A stretch of 64,000 nucleotides of DNA from Fasciolopsis buskii (Eukaryota > Platyhelminthes > Trematoda > Plagiorchiida > Fasciolidae), in NCBI GenBank assembly GCA_008360955.1, contig LUCM01009879.1, forward strand, positions 1-64,000. Direction: 5' to 3'. Under the pieces are notes generated by a model. That model searched no databases. It saw nothing but the letters and a program-made list of their open reading frames with translations, and had not been told where the DNA came from. Positions 1-11,822 of the stretch are shown piece by piece. A program made the translations under genes and the position numbers. How positions within the stretch are numbered: the stretch's first letter is position 1; every line of letters begins with the position of its first letter.

Positions 1-736
1 AAAAGGATTTCTGAAAAAGTATAAGTTTGTTGTGTGAAGAGTTACGGAGGCGAACTCGGATTTGATTGGTTCGTCTGAAGGAATGGAAGGCTGGCCTAAA
101 GCATATCATGGGCCTTAACAGAAGCAAACAATGATCACCACTTGAAATAGGAGAACGCAGTTTCAGGGAAAATAAATCATTGTGGTTGGCAATAACTGTC
201 TCCAAAATGGAGCCACCTCTGGTGGGAGGAACGCAGAGGTCAGTCAAATCAACCACAGTTTGTGGTAGGGTAGATGCATGGTTGAAATCACCCACAGTAA
301 TATGCAGATTATCCTCAAGAAGAGGGACAATGAATGCTAGAAAAGAGTTGACAAAAGATGAGATATTTTGTTGCGAGCTAAAAGGGGCAACATATAGGTT
401 TGTTATGGTTGTACTGCTATGGCGAGAAAACCTAGGATGACAGTGTCACGAGACAGTCAATTCCGTTTGGCGAATACATAAATAACTTCGAACTTGCCCG
501 ACCAGAAGGAAGTTGCCACAACGCTTCCAGTCTTCTTGTTCGAAACTCTGTCCTGCCGATGGCGTCTGAAGCTGTCTATCGACATAAGCGAATCAGCGAT
601 ATCCGGGTTCAGCCACGGTTTATGCATGCAGACGAAAGAACGTGGATCGGTGATTGAAGTGTGAGGGACAGATCCGACGTTCTCGTAAAGAGAGAGCGGA
701 TAGTGGTACTCAGCAATGCCGGAATGGACATATGGC
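1..736 (-). pseudogene. Decayed non-LTR retrotransposon (LINE) APE-type endonuclease fragment
   Basis: Read on the minus strand, this is the endonuclease domain of a LINE-type reverse-transcribing element, which would nick the genomic target during insertion. From its 5' side I see a degraded N-terminal part with the motif CMHKPWLNPDI (plus strand about 599-640), then RRHRQDR, then an in-frame stop at 457-459 and at least one frameshift. An uninterrupted frame follows from about 434 to the window edge. It holds LYVAPFSS, the diagnostic ITVGDFN (GDFN at 281-292), CVPPTRGG and ISSGDH (131-139), the order expected of an APE endonuclease. The position of the catalytic glutamate, normally in an ETWL motif, reads HKPWL, so this copy is probably inactive. 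The reverse transcriptase would lie to the left, outside the window. The clade (CR1, RTE or Jockey-like) cannot be decided here, and the 5' limit near 736 is approximate. Confidence 0.8.
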
Positions 737-2774
737 CGGAAGTGTGCTTTTAAGTGCTACCCACCAGCCAACGCGAATGCCTCTTTTTGATGGATAAGAT
801 CTTTCAGGTGCAGCAATGCATGATTCCAGTCCATGTTGAGAAACAATAAGGTTTTTAAACAAAAATAATTTCGATCGATTGCAGCGGTGAACAGAAACCA
901 TAATCAGACCAACTATCCGACACCACAACAACGAAAAAGGATGACACAGAACTGTAACGCAGCCAGTCAAAGGGCGCGCAAAGTAAAATGTGCAATAACA
1001 TATGACATCTTCGAGGGTAATGTGGAATAGCGGTTTAAAGTTAGTGTGGCTGCTGTCGGTGTTAGAATTCGTATGCGCTTGTGCGAGTGCATGAAATAGG
1101 TCATCCAATCAAGACGCTATTGATTTCATGGAAGCTGGATACTGTGTTGGCCCAGGTAGGTTTAAGATTTCGTGAGTCCAAAGTGCTTCCGATGTAGCGC
1201 CACAAAATAAATGTCAGATACTATCTAAACAATCGACGGATAAGAATATCTTGACATTAAGCAAGGTTCAGCCTAACTATTCTACCCAACAGTTCAGTCA
1301 TGTCGCGTGCCAACGAAGCGACCGTTTCGTCACGTGAAGCTTTCGCAATCATCTGTGACAACAAACATGGTGTCTACCTATCACACTAGCGAGCTAACTA
1401 TTCAGTCTACAACACGTTATGGTGCAATACAATTCATAGGATCATTATTATATTTATGCATGTATGAGTAACTAAGTTCTATGAGGGCATAAATACGTCA
1501 CAGTTTTTGGTAACGTGTAATTTTCGCGGATATCGTGACCAGTTTTCTCGGATGCATTCAGAAACACATGATCATTTCGATGGATATTTTTCAAGCTCAT
1601 TATGTAAAGCGGAGGATTGGACATTATGGCAATGAATCTCAGCAAAATCCGAAAAATCTTCAGTTTCGTTTTAGCTGAATGACTTCCTGGAGCAATGTTC
1701 TGCGTCACGCTCGACGCTCACTTTGATAAATTTGGATTAGATTACCAAAATCAGTATGCAGAATCACGAGAACATTTTGTACAAATATGTCGCCGGTACT
1801 TAGTAATTTGTCTTAAGTTGGTCCCATTAACGGCTTGAAACTTAAATGGCGGTCATTTCGGTAGTCATGGAAACGATTTTGATCACATGAACACTTCAAA
1901 GATTTCCGGTTTTGCATTTTCCCGGTCCCGATCAACTAAACACACACACCTGAAATGGATTCCTTGATTGTGCAATTTTGGTTGCGGATAGCATCGAAAA
2001 TTTCATCTCCGTTTCGTTTAAACTATTGGCCGCTTACGTATGAACCCGCGTTGTCTCACTTGTATAGGCAAAAATAAACGAAGTATACGAACGTTGATAA
2101 GCCATGATATACCATTTTCCGGGTCAGTACCCCATAATGGATTTCATAATTTGCGCACTACTCGAGACTGTCACTTCAGCTAATCTCAGTGATACGACGC
2201 GAAAATCGACAATCGAATCTTTCGAGCGACGAACATCGTTAGCACTTCAACTTCACAGCGGAACTGAGTGCATTGCGCCAGAATGCAACTAGCAGGAATT
2301 AAACTAAACATCAACTATGGTACGATTAAGTTGACGCTTTTATCCCCATATCTTGGATTTTACACAGGACCAACTTTAATTACTAAATTTGACGGTAACA
2401 GGAAGCGTAACTAGTCGGTGCTACAGTCAACTCATTATCATTTAGCTGTCATCCCAATAGGTGGTTCAACTGAGCTGCTAGACTGTGCGTTGACCATTCC
2501 GTAAGTCGCGCGGGCGCGAGTGATCGAGACGATTTAACCGATAGTCTGGCCAACTTTTCTAGACTGTAAAGACTGATCAGTTAATCCACCGCAATCACAA
2601 GTTCAACGGGGTTGCGTGCATTAGCACGACTAGTGTGTGTGTGTGTGTGTAAGAAACACGCATATATCCTTCCCGACAAAAGAATAACGGCCGCAAACAC
2701 ACACGCCAGTCGGCCGATCACAAGGATTCTTTTGCATCAATTTGTGAACGTATCACCATGTTCCTTTAGGTTTA
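737..2774. other. Non-coding stretch with a short GT run
   Basis: I see no supported gene. Short frames on both strands lack recognisable motifs. A (GT)9 run lies at 2633-2650. The 5' untranslated part of the LINE to the left may extend into 737-1110, but nothing there shows it. Confidence 0.6.
2633..2650. repeat. (GT)9 microsatellite
   Basis: Nine uninterrupted GT units, read directly from the sequence. Confidence 0.95.
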
Positions 2775-3524
2775 TCAAATGCCGCGCTCCCAAGAGTTCG
2801 AATTCACTTAGCCGACCGCCAACATCCCCGGATGTGGCTGGTACCGAGCCTTTGTTTGCTGTTCTTAGAATGTAAAAGAACTTGTCACTAGGATCTTATT
2901 TGAATCGTTAAAAGCGTTAATGGATTAAAAATTCATTTACAAACCACGTGAATATTCGTCAGAGTATTTGATTTGCCTGAATTAAGCACTGGAATACGAA
3001 ATGAAATTAATGATACACAATAAAATCGAAAGACATACATGACAGGACCAAGAGTTTCCTCGACTTAAATGTCGTGAAGTTTTGATGAATGCAATCCCGA
3101 TTTATTGCTTGATATTATGATAAGTAAACTGTGCGTATGCCACATCATCTGCATTGCACCCAAAAAAGCTCGGGAATGATTTTTAGCCGCAATTGGCTGA
3201 ATCATGTGCCTGTTTCAATTCAACATCACAAATCAAAAAAAAAACAAGACACAACCGGACACCATTTTTTCCCTGCTAATGATGAGTGTACAGTATGCAT
3301 TTCTCCCTCAAATGACAGGTATCCAGCACCAGGCGTCTTGCACGTTCTGACAGAATAGTCTCATTTGGACCGCTTGTGTCTGAATAGATCACAAATCCAT
3401 ATGGGGATCTTAGTCGTGTCTATGAGTCGACGTCTGCTGGCTGATGGCTATAAACTTTTAAGATAACGGCACACCAAACATACGCGCGGGAATTCCTGGT
3501 GAGTTTAAATTGATTATTTCAAAA
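2775..3524. repeat. 750-base duplicated block, copy 1
   Basis: This block recurs almost unchanged at 3526-4276. By my reading about 18 substitutions and one A-run length change (10 versus 11 A) separate the copies, roughly 2.5 percent. The differences cluster in the middle and the two ends are identical. The copies are separated by exactly one N at 3525. No gene is recognisable inside. Most likely these are two alleles or two overlapping contig ends that the assembler joined instead of merging; a recent tandem duplication is the alternative. Confidence 0.95.
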
Positions 3525-3525
3525 N
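3525..3525. other. Single unresolved base at the join of the two copies
   Basis: A lone N sits exactly between the two copies of the 750-base block, which is how a join of overlapping contig ends can appear. Confidence 0.9.
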
Positions 3526-4276
3526 TCAAATGCCGCGCTCCCAAGAGTTCGAATTCACTTAGCCGACCGCCAACATCCCCGGATGTGGCTGGTACCGAGC
3601 CTTTGTTTGCTGTTCTTAGAATGTAAATGAACTTGTCACTAGTATCTTATTTGAATCGTTAAAAGCTTTAATGGATTAAAAATTCATTTACAAACCACGT
3701 GAATATTCGTCAGAGTATTTGATTTGCCTGAATTAAGCACTGGAGTCCGGAATGAAATTAATGATACACAATAAAATCGAAAGACATACATGACAGGACC
3801 AAGAGTCTCCTCGACTTAAATGTCGTGAAGTTTTGATGAATGCAATCCCGATTTATTGCTTGATATTATGATAACTAAACTGTGCGTATGCCACATCATC
3901 TGCATTGCACCCAAAAAAGCTCGGGAATGATTTTTAGCCGCAATCGGCTGAATCATGTGCCTGTTTCAATTCAACATCACAAATCAAAAAAAAAAACAAG
4001 ACACAACCGGACATCATTTTTTCCCTGCTAATCACGAGTGTACAGCATGCAGTTCTCCCTCAAATAACAGGTATTCAGCACCAGGCGTCTTGCACGTTTT
4101 GACAAAATAGTCTCATTTGGACCGCTTGTGTCTGAATAGATCACAAATCCATATGGGGATCTTAGTCGTGTCTATGAGTCGACGTCTGCTGGCTGATGGC
4201 TATAAACTTTTAAGATAACGGCACACCAAACATACGCGCGGGAATTCCTGGTGAGTTTAAATTGATTATTTCAAAA
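3526..4276. repeat. 750-base duplicated block, copy 2
   Basis: Second copy of the block at 2775-3524, in the same orientation. Unique sequence follows at 4277, starting with an AT dinucleotide run at 4289-4303. The small open frame in copy 1 (3131-3358) is not preserved as a meaningful product, so I do not call a gene in either copy. Confidence 0.95.
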
Positions 4277-7200
4277 CGTCCTGCATAAATATATATATAT
4301 ATTTATGTGTATATTTATTCTTATTTACAATGTTTCCCCAAAGTATTCAATCTACCGAAACTGTCTGGCACTTTCATCGAAAAGGGACTTAAACCAGATG
4401 TGATTGCATCCGGAAAGAATAATTTTCATTCATTACTTGGGTGATTTATACGACACATTTGTTGGTAGAAACAAAAGCGGTGCAACCGCGAGCAACAACA
4501 TGCAAGAGCAAGTCTAAAAAGTGGCAATAGGTAGCATGTTTTGCTCGGATAAATCCCACATTTGATCAGGCGCGGCAAAACACCAAACGTATTATCAAAA
4601 CGAATCAAACTTTTTGGCACGCTGCGGATAGGAAGTTCGTCGCGTTTATCTCGCTTGCAAGCAGCTGTGTTCTGTGTATCGTTTTTGCCAGAAACCGGTG
4701 GAAACTTCTAGCAGAAGAGAGAAGACCGGAGGCGAAAAATGAATCCGCCAAACCTCGACGTGTTTGCACAATTCAGCTGCTATAGTTGTCAGACAAGAAA
4801 GGCGCATAACAAGTAGACGATGTAAGTACTCCACGTTGTTTGTTGTTCATATTTCGCACGGACAGCTGTAGTACAATTTCTCGCGCACTTCACGGTGCCC
4901 ACAACTAAAGCTGTCGCGTGGAAAAAAAACAACTTTCTGTCTACGTTGAATTTTTGGGCACGAAATGAGTTTAAGGCAAACTAACCGTACAGAATTTGCC
5001 AAGCCTTCAAATACGATCAAATCTACACTAGCGCGGAATAGTTTGCGATGCGATTCAATCCCAATTCCTTCTAGATCAGCTAAATGTTAGATAGGATGTT
5101 TTTCTGAGTTATTGCATTGTTTCGAGAAATTATTCCTACAAACATACTGACAAATCATCATGGTGGATATGGGCAATTTTGCGAGACATACGGAAGAAAT
5201 ACAGAGCAGTTGACAACACGTATGCTACTTGGAGAATATCTGACAAATAGGCCTCTTTGATCGCTTGCATTTTACCATTTTATGCCAATTTTTGTCTTGA
5301 TTTATTTAGTAGCTGTGTTTACTTCTCTCCATGTACGAACTCCTGTATGAGTGATGATCAGTTGGTGAACCGCGGTTTGTCGGATTTTAGATGAAGTGCG
5401 CCTATATCGTCAGTTTGTTTGACCGTGAACAGTGTTCACGCGGTTGGGAAATCCAGATCCATGTGGCTTACGCGACATCAGTTATATCCAAACTGAAATA
5501 AAATTATCGATTTTTTGAGCACTACTTACAACAACCATGCACACTTAACGGTAAAGTCAAGAAGTCTACATCCACTTCACAATTAGGGTTGGGGCTGAGG
5601 TTTTAGCAAAAGCGATACATCCAGCTGAACCAACTGTGTGGATAGAAACTTCGCTTGTTTTTTATTTGAGAACTTAAATTGGCAACATTTTTTGGAAAAC
5701 TAAAAATTAAAAAGTGGTACTATGGCTCGGAAGTAGTAACCTAATTGCGATAGAATTTTGGTTGATTATTCTCAAATTTACCTTCCAAAGTGTCTATAAA
5801 CCATAAAAGAAACATGAGCTGGAGTCCGCACGTTCTCTTGTTATCAGATTACAAGACTAAACTTATCTTTACAATCGAATCTTACTTTCCGATGCCAAAA
5901 CAGATTTGCGTTTTAAAATAAAAAAGCTGATTTCCTGGACTTATGGTCAACTTGTTTTTACCTTTACCTTTATTAGTGAACACAAAAGGGGGCCGCTATC
6001 GGTGCCATGTTCAGCACTTGATTGAATGAACAATAGAATATTGACTCAAAAAACACATAAATAATGGCAGCCATGATTAGTAGCTCAAATGGCTTTCCGT
6101 CAAATGGCTGTTTCCAATATTTTGCTGGCTGTAGGCAAGGACCCAACATATGTTATGGTTTTCCCGTATTATTAATATACTGATAGTAATAGCAATATTA
6201 GTAAGGTTTGTAGTTTAAGATACAAACTGTTTTGGTCGCCAGTAAACCTTATATCTGGTATTCCACTTAGAACATTTTTCTAACAGTAACCCTTGATTGG
6301 TTTGCATTACGTAACACGATCTGCTGGGCTTATTACCGTACATTCAAGAGCGAATTTCCAGGCGACATCCATTATTGGCGAAAGAGCATCATTAATTTCC
6401 TATATAGACAACAGTCCTAAGTACTCCGATTTTTGAATTTTTCATTTGGATTTCCGCAGTGGTGCAGTGAAAATCGAGTGTTATTGGATGACGCTTAGAT
6501 TGATTCAAAAGAGAACAGGCGATTAGCATCGCTAGTCATAGACTTACATTTGACAGTACGGTCACATGCAGAAACTTCCGAAGTGCTTTTGCAGTTCATT
6601 CGACGGAATCATTTCCGTATTATCCATTAAGCAGGACAACATCACTTCACATTGTCGTGCCTGGTCCTTTTCGATTAGGGTGGTGCATTCGGGTGATTGG
6701 ATTGACCTATTTGGATTACAGTTGCGACTGGACTCTGCACTACTGGGATCGGTTTGAGGACTACGAATGACAGAAAACATTTCGTATCAATCAGTGATCG
6801 ACTATTATTATTACTATTATAGAAGTACAAGCTCTGAAGCGCCTCCGTAAACAGTGGGTGTGTCGATGACATTAACAGCCCGTGGAATTTGATTTTAACC
6901 GGATGCATAGTGGCCCGCCCGATGGGAAGTTTCGAGTGAGTGGGTGTTTCGACTGGAATTTGCCAAATGCCTGTGTTACCACAATTTTGATCTTTTCTAC
7001 TCGTATGATGATCCAGATTCCCTATGTGCGTGAACATCGCTTATTTGTTGTACTTTATTGTTACCAAAATGCAGCTATATCTACCTTGCGAATCGAATAC
7101 ACTTAGATCCAAGTGGGCCACGTTCTTTGACTGTCATCACTACCCGGGCTGGTCTTCATGAAAATTTAGCATATTGTTGGCTTCTGCGTTCAGTTACACA

Positions 7201-8394
7201 CGTTCTGAATTATTCTCGTTTAAACGTGCCGCCGATTTTCGCGTTCGATTATTCCCAAGCCTTGTTCCACGTTATTGATCTTCCACTTCACTTAGGAGTA
7301 CGTGTGTTGGCTCACGGTTGGCTCCTGAATGTAGCCCTCCGGCTAAGATGCCCGTTAGGTCATCGTTCGGCGTCAGCAATCGTTCTCTGTTCACGAAAGT
7401 GCCGGACCAATTCCTTTAACTGTCATTCCCAATTTGCGTTTATAATTGTGTGTTTTGTAGACAAGAAGCGTCGTTAAACGCAAGTCAGGCTCTAGCCTAG
7501 ACGTATCTGCAGTATTTCTCGGATGTTGTACAACGTGAAGAATGGAATACGTTGCAAGCGCCCGACACAAAGCTGACTGTAAACCAGTACTTGCGTATCG
7601 AGTATTCGTGGTGATTACTTTGATCGTGGTCCCTGTTATACAAAGCTCTATGCATTTGGCAATATTTGCTGTATAACATAAATGAATGAGTCAGAGATTT
7701 TATTCATTTTAACGGAAGGTGAAATGCGTGTCAACGACAAGCCAAGTTCAACAATCAGCGACCGAAAAAAGTCCGCCTCCGATGATCAACAATCATCTTT
7801 GATCCCATCAGAGTATTGTTAGACAGCTAACATTCCTCGAGTGGTCAGATACTCACGAAATTGTGTGCATCGAGGTTTTACTCCGCCTTTTCCCATGTGG
7901 GGAAATCACCGATCACATTAGTGCGGTGATTAAAATCCGGTCAGCGGGTAATCGTATCCAGAACAAATTGCTAGAACTGCACCCGATATCAATGGGGATA
8001 ATAGTTGGATAGGTCCCACTGTGAAACCAAAAGAGTGTGTACATCCCTTACCCGATCAGACTCATGGGACCTATCGATTACACTCTCCGCGATTATCAAT
8101 GTGTCAGTGTTTCCGGATGAATCAACCCCGTAACACAAGCCGCGAATACGGGCTGGTTGTTCTTTCTTGCTTAACCATTAGTTATTCAAAAACGAGAACA
8201 CGAAACGTGAGTACAAACAATTCGAAAATGACTCCGTCTATTCTCGTTTTTTTATCCGTGTCTTGGGAATTCTTGTCTTTGGCCGTTCTGATTCAATTTG
8301 TACCGGTTATTTTACCCTCTGTTAAATAGTCACTTCGGCCAAACGGATCACATGTACGGGCAACATTAAAGCGGTTTCCTGCTTACCTTAACAG
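4277..8394. other. Non-coding stretch
   Basis: No gene is supported. A 139-codon frame at 7058-7477 and a 120-codon minus-strand frame at 6675-7037 have no recognisable motif and are within the length expected by chance. A hydrophobic frame starting with ATG at 8228 could imitate a signal-peptide exon for the Ig-like candidate downstream, but no good donor site gives the needed phase. Confidence 0.55.
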
Positions 8395-8715
8395 AACCTC
8401 ATTTGATTTGCTGGAGATCTCGGTTGACCGACAAGAGGTGTTGACGAATGACCGTGTGATCTTTACGTGTATCAATCCTTCATTTGTGCTTCTAACAATT
8501 CAATGGAGATCTGAAACGACACGAATTTCGACCAATCAAAATAATTCATTCAGTCGAATTCACCAGTTCACATATTTGAGCTGGATTCGATTAATGGATA
8601 ATGATATTAATATTCTTTTAGAAATCATTAGACACGGCTCTACCGTTTTCTTTTGTCAAAACGAAACCAATTGTATTTTCAAAATCTTGTTTATTCCGAA
8701 ATGTATTTTGACCGA
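8395..8715 (+). CDS. Candidate exon encoding an immunoglobulin-like domain
   Basis: The frame has features of an Ig-superfamily domain, as in cell-surface receptors and adhesion proteins: VIFTC (B-strand cysteine), TIQW twelve residues later (C-strand tryptophan), then TVFFC (F-strand cysteine) with 61 residues between the two cysteines, a normal Ig spacing. A pyrimidine-rich acceptor ends in AG at 8393-8394 and a GTAAGA donor starts at 8716. The enclosed 321 bases are phase 2 at both ends, so the exon could be added or lost without a frameshift. Against it: no neighbouring exon is recognisable, the usual D-x-G-x-Y-x-C run is absent, and I chose the splice sites by eye. It may be an isolated exon of a long-intron gene, a relic, or chance. 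Confidence 0.27.
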
Positions 8716-11654
8716 GTAAGATTCTGTTTCTCTGAGTTTGGACAAAATGAGTGCAATTTGAATGGTATAATTTCGATTCGGACTGACGAATCAATTGCTT
8801 GTTAGTCGCATTTGTTTATCAAGATCAGACGATGCTGTAGCTTTTAAAACGTGATTAGTAGTTTTAGATTTTCTCTTTGAACGTCCACGAAACCTATTGC
8901 GAACAAGACCAAAATAGGGGTTCCGTTACGTTTCTAAAATATCACAAGGATACTCTTTTTCATCACGTTTTTTTTTTCAAAAATGTTTTCAAGGATACAC
9001 CACAGAGTGCATTAATTTTAGAAAAAGAATTGTGACCAACAAAGGTCTTGTCAAGTGGGAATGCTGACCGAAGGTGAGATGCATTCGACGCACAAATTTG
9101 AATTTGAAATGCCGCGTGATTACCACTGGTCAGATGGTAAAATCATAAAATACATTCAGTTTGGATAGTTGTTATTGGAAGACGAAGACTGTTCGAAGAA
9201 AAATAGTTAGTTAAAAACCGAATTATGCATTACAAAGATATACGACAAAAGTTTTCGACATGCGATGTTACTGGGAAGATCTATTGGAGTAAAGTTTTTA
9301 AGGGAATTTCACCAAATGCCGATCCGATGCACAACTCTCTCGTACAAACGTGACTGATGATGAAATAATTATTCATTTTATGTGGAAAACAAATAGGCTA
9401 AGAGGTCAGTTAAATTGGAAAAACTCAAAAATTGTCAAAAAATCAGTTTTTCCGAAAAATATAGCATTGTGCAATAAAAGTGAATATCAAACCACTTTGT
9501 ATGTTCGTTAGTTTAGAACAACTAAACCGCATCATAACTCGTGCTTCTCGAATCCCAATCTCTCGACTGATAACAATTCTAATCGATAAGACAAACTTTT
9601 GATCGGATTTTTGAAATTTTGAACCCTAGGCGGCAAATTGTTCGTGTTTACGTGCTCCAAATCTACGTCGGATTAGTTTGCACTGCGTTCGGGCACATTT
9701 GAGCTCGCGAGATCTCTCGGGACAAATGATTGGTTATGCAAATCACATGCTACACGATTTGTTCAATTGCCAATTTGTTAAATAAATTAATACCGTTTCG
9801 TGGTCGAATACGGAAGAAAGACAAACGTTCACACGAAGTGATTGTTATGGCAATTCCGTTTTTGCTGTTTTTTCTTCAGTTTTTTTGAAAATATTCCTCT
9901 TGGGAACCCGGAGGAAATTGGAGTAGAGAGATAAGTTTAATTGAGCCTTGTGAACGTTCTGAGCCTATTGGACCATTTACCAAAATCCGGAGTTCGTAGG
10001 TAGTCGGTACAAGCTGTATTCGCGTGTACAAATTGTCAGTTTGATTAAAAGTTTACTGGTGAGTTTGACAAGGTGAGTAACCCCAAAGTTGTAGTGCTCA
10101 TCGGACGGGACAATGAGTCTAAAAAGTTGCCCCTCCCTTTTCTTCATCATTTCTAAAGGTTTTACGGGAAAGCATGACAACTCATCTTTACCAATAGCGT
10201 GAGTTTTTATTGATGAAAAATCAATTGTCGCGCTTCATTTAAATGTGGCGATCAAGATGGTTGTTGTAATTTGGTATTGATGCCTTTACTTTTTCAATTT
10301 TCCATCCCCTTTACTTTCTTGTTGTTCAGCTCAGAGAAGAATAAAAAATCCGAACGGGATGATGACTACTGTCGATCAATGATTAGTAGAACCTAGTTTG
10401 TTTCCAATGAAAAAACAGATTTTTGAATGCATTTCTGAAAAAAACAAATGCCTACATTTGTATCGAAGTTTTTGGTAAACAACCAATACAACTTATATCG
10501 ATTGTCAACAAATGCAGCACACTTGATAAACTTACAAATAACTTCGTTAACCGGGATTGGAAATTTTCCAGTCGCGCGCAAAGGAACGGGCACTAATACC
10601 AGCCAGTTCTTTCACAAGTTTTATTTGCCATGTGAATTTTTGACAAACCCATATACAAGTTGACATACTGTTTTGGCTTTTTTATGCAACCCAAATAAAG
10701 TGTTCATGGTAACCGGAACGATGACAGGATCATACTCGGACTTGTTGCTATTTGGCAAGATGGATATCAGACGACCGATCAACTTTCGTTTTCCAAACTT
10801 AGATGACATTTTGACATCATCGCCAACATCAATAGCCTGCGGTGTCGAACAGGTCAGCCACCTACATGAACGGGGAAACAAAACATTGTCTTACTAACCG
10901 ACAGCCGGACTACGATATAATTGTTCGCGAGCACCTTTTCCAATCACTCAGTTTGGACGGAAAGTGGAAACATGATTGTCACTGCCAACGGTAGATGGCT
11001 TATTCGGATTCCAACCACGGAAAATCGGGTCATTTGCTTTCTCTACATTCGTCCGCATTTCACACGGTCGTGGCATTTGATGATCCTCATCGGACTTTTC
11101 ACATCCCGACGGTGAAGCAAGGGACAGAAAACACGGTGAATATTTCCCTGATGTTAATTCAAAAAATGCGCGCTGATTAGTAATAAGGTGAACTTCAAAT
11201 TGATTAACTTTGCTGTGCTGAACGAAGAGAAAAAAACAAGACAGTTTTCAATTTGAGTTTACAAATGTCTGATGCATGTTTTTTTCCCAAGCACTCCAAA
11301 CGTGTAATATCTGGACGACCAAAGATTCGGCACTCACAGAACACCTATATTGTTGTCATCAAACGTCATTCGGGGATTACTGGGATGAACGGCCTGGAGA
11401 TAAATACGAAGAAACTACATCGACCGAAAACAAGGTCTTCGGTGATGTGTGTTTCTTACAAGCAATGAACGGTGGCAGTACAGATCAAATAGGTATCGGT
11501 TGCCGTGCAAAGATACGTTTTGGGTTACGGATTTATTAATAATCACCGAACGTCGTAAACGGAAGAACAGATGTTGCTAAGACCTGCTGACTTTTGTGCT
11601 CGAAGGTTCGATCACAAACTTTTCGTCGTCAGCCAGCGGAGGTTCGTTTCAACA
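8716..11654. other. Non-coding stretch
   Basis: No secure gene. A minus-strand frame at 10836-10669 is bounded by an AG acceptor and a GTATGT donor and has exactly 56 codons. It reads like protein but matches nothing I recognise, so it appears only as a finding. Confidence 0.5.
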
Positions 11655-11822
11655 TTGGCGCTGGCCAAACGGATAGGGTCGCGGCGTTTCGACATGAAGG
11701 TCGCGGATTCGAATCCTCTCACCGCCGGTCAACTTCCCCACTTGGCAGCCTTCTGTTGGCCGCGGCCTCTTTCCCGAAAAATGTTCATTGTTTTTACATC
11801 GATAAAGAAAGTAAAAAATAAA
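11655..11822 (+). mobile_element. tRNA-derived SINE, plus-strand copy
   Basis: A short non-autonomous retroelement with a tRNA-like head. The A-box-like segment begins CTGGCCAAACGG at 11661 and the B box GATTCGAATCC lies about 45 bases further on. The family-specific body follows (CACTTGGCAGCC, then GTTGGCCGCGG), ending in an A/T-rich ATAAAG tail. It shares this layout with copies at 14041, 22017, 44812, 49796 and 59081. It would be transcribed by RNA polymerase III and copied by a partner LINE; which one is unknown. Confidence 0.85.

Noticed and set aside
737..1108. 132-codon minus-strand frame (710-1108) as the LINE first protein
   Set aside because: No zinc-knuckle or other LINE ORF1 motif, and it overlaps the degraded endonuclease start in a different frame.
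7058..7477. 139-codon plus-strand frame as a gene
   Set aside because: No motif, no splice context, and a length expected by chance among six frames of a 64-kb AT-rich window.
8228..8320. Hydrophobic ATG frame as the signal-peptide exon of the Ig-like candidate
   Set aside because: The available GT sites are weak or give the wrong phase to join the exon at 8395.
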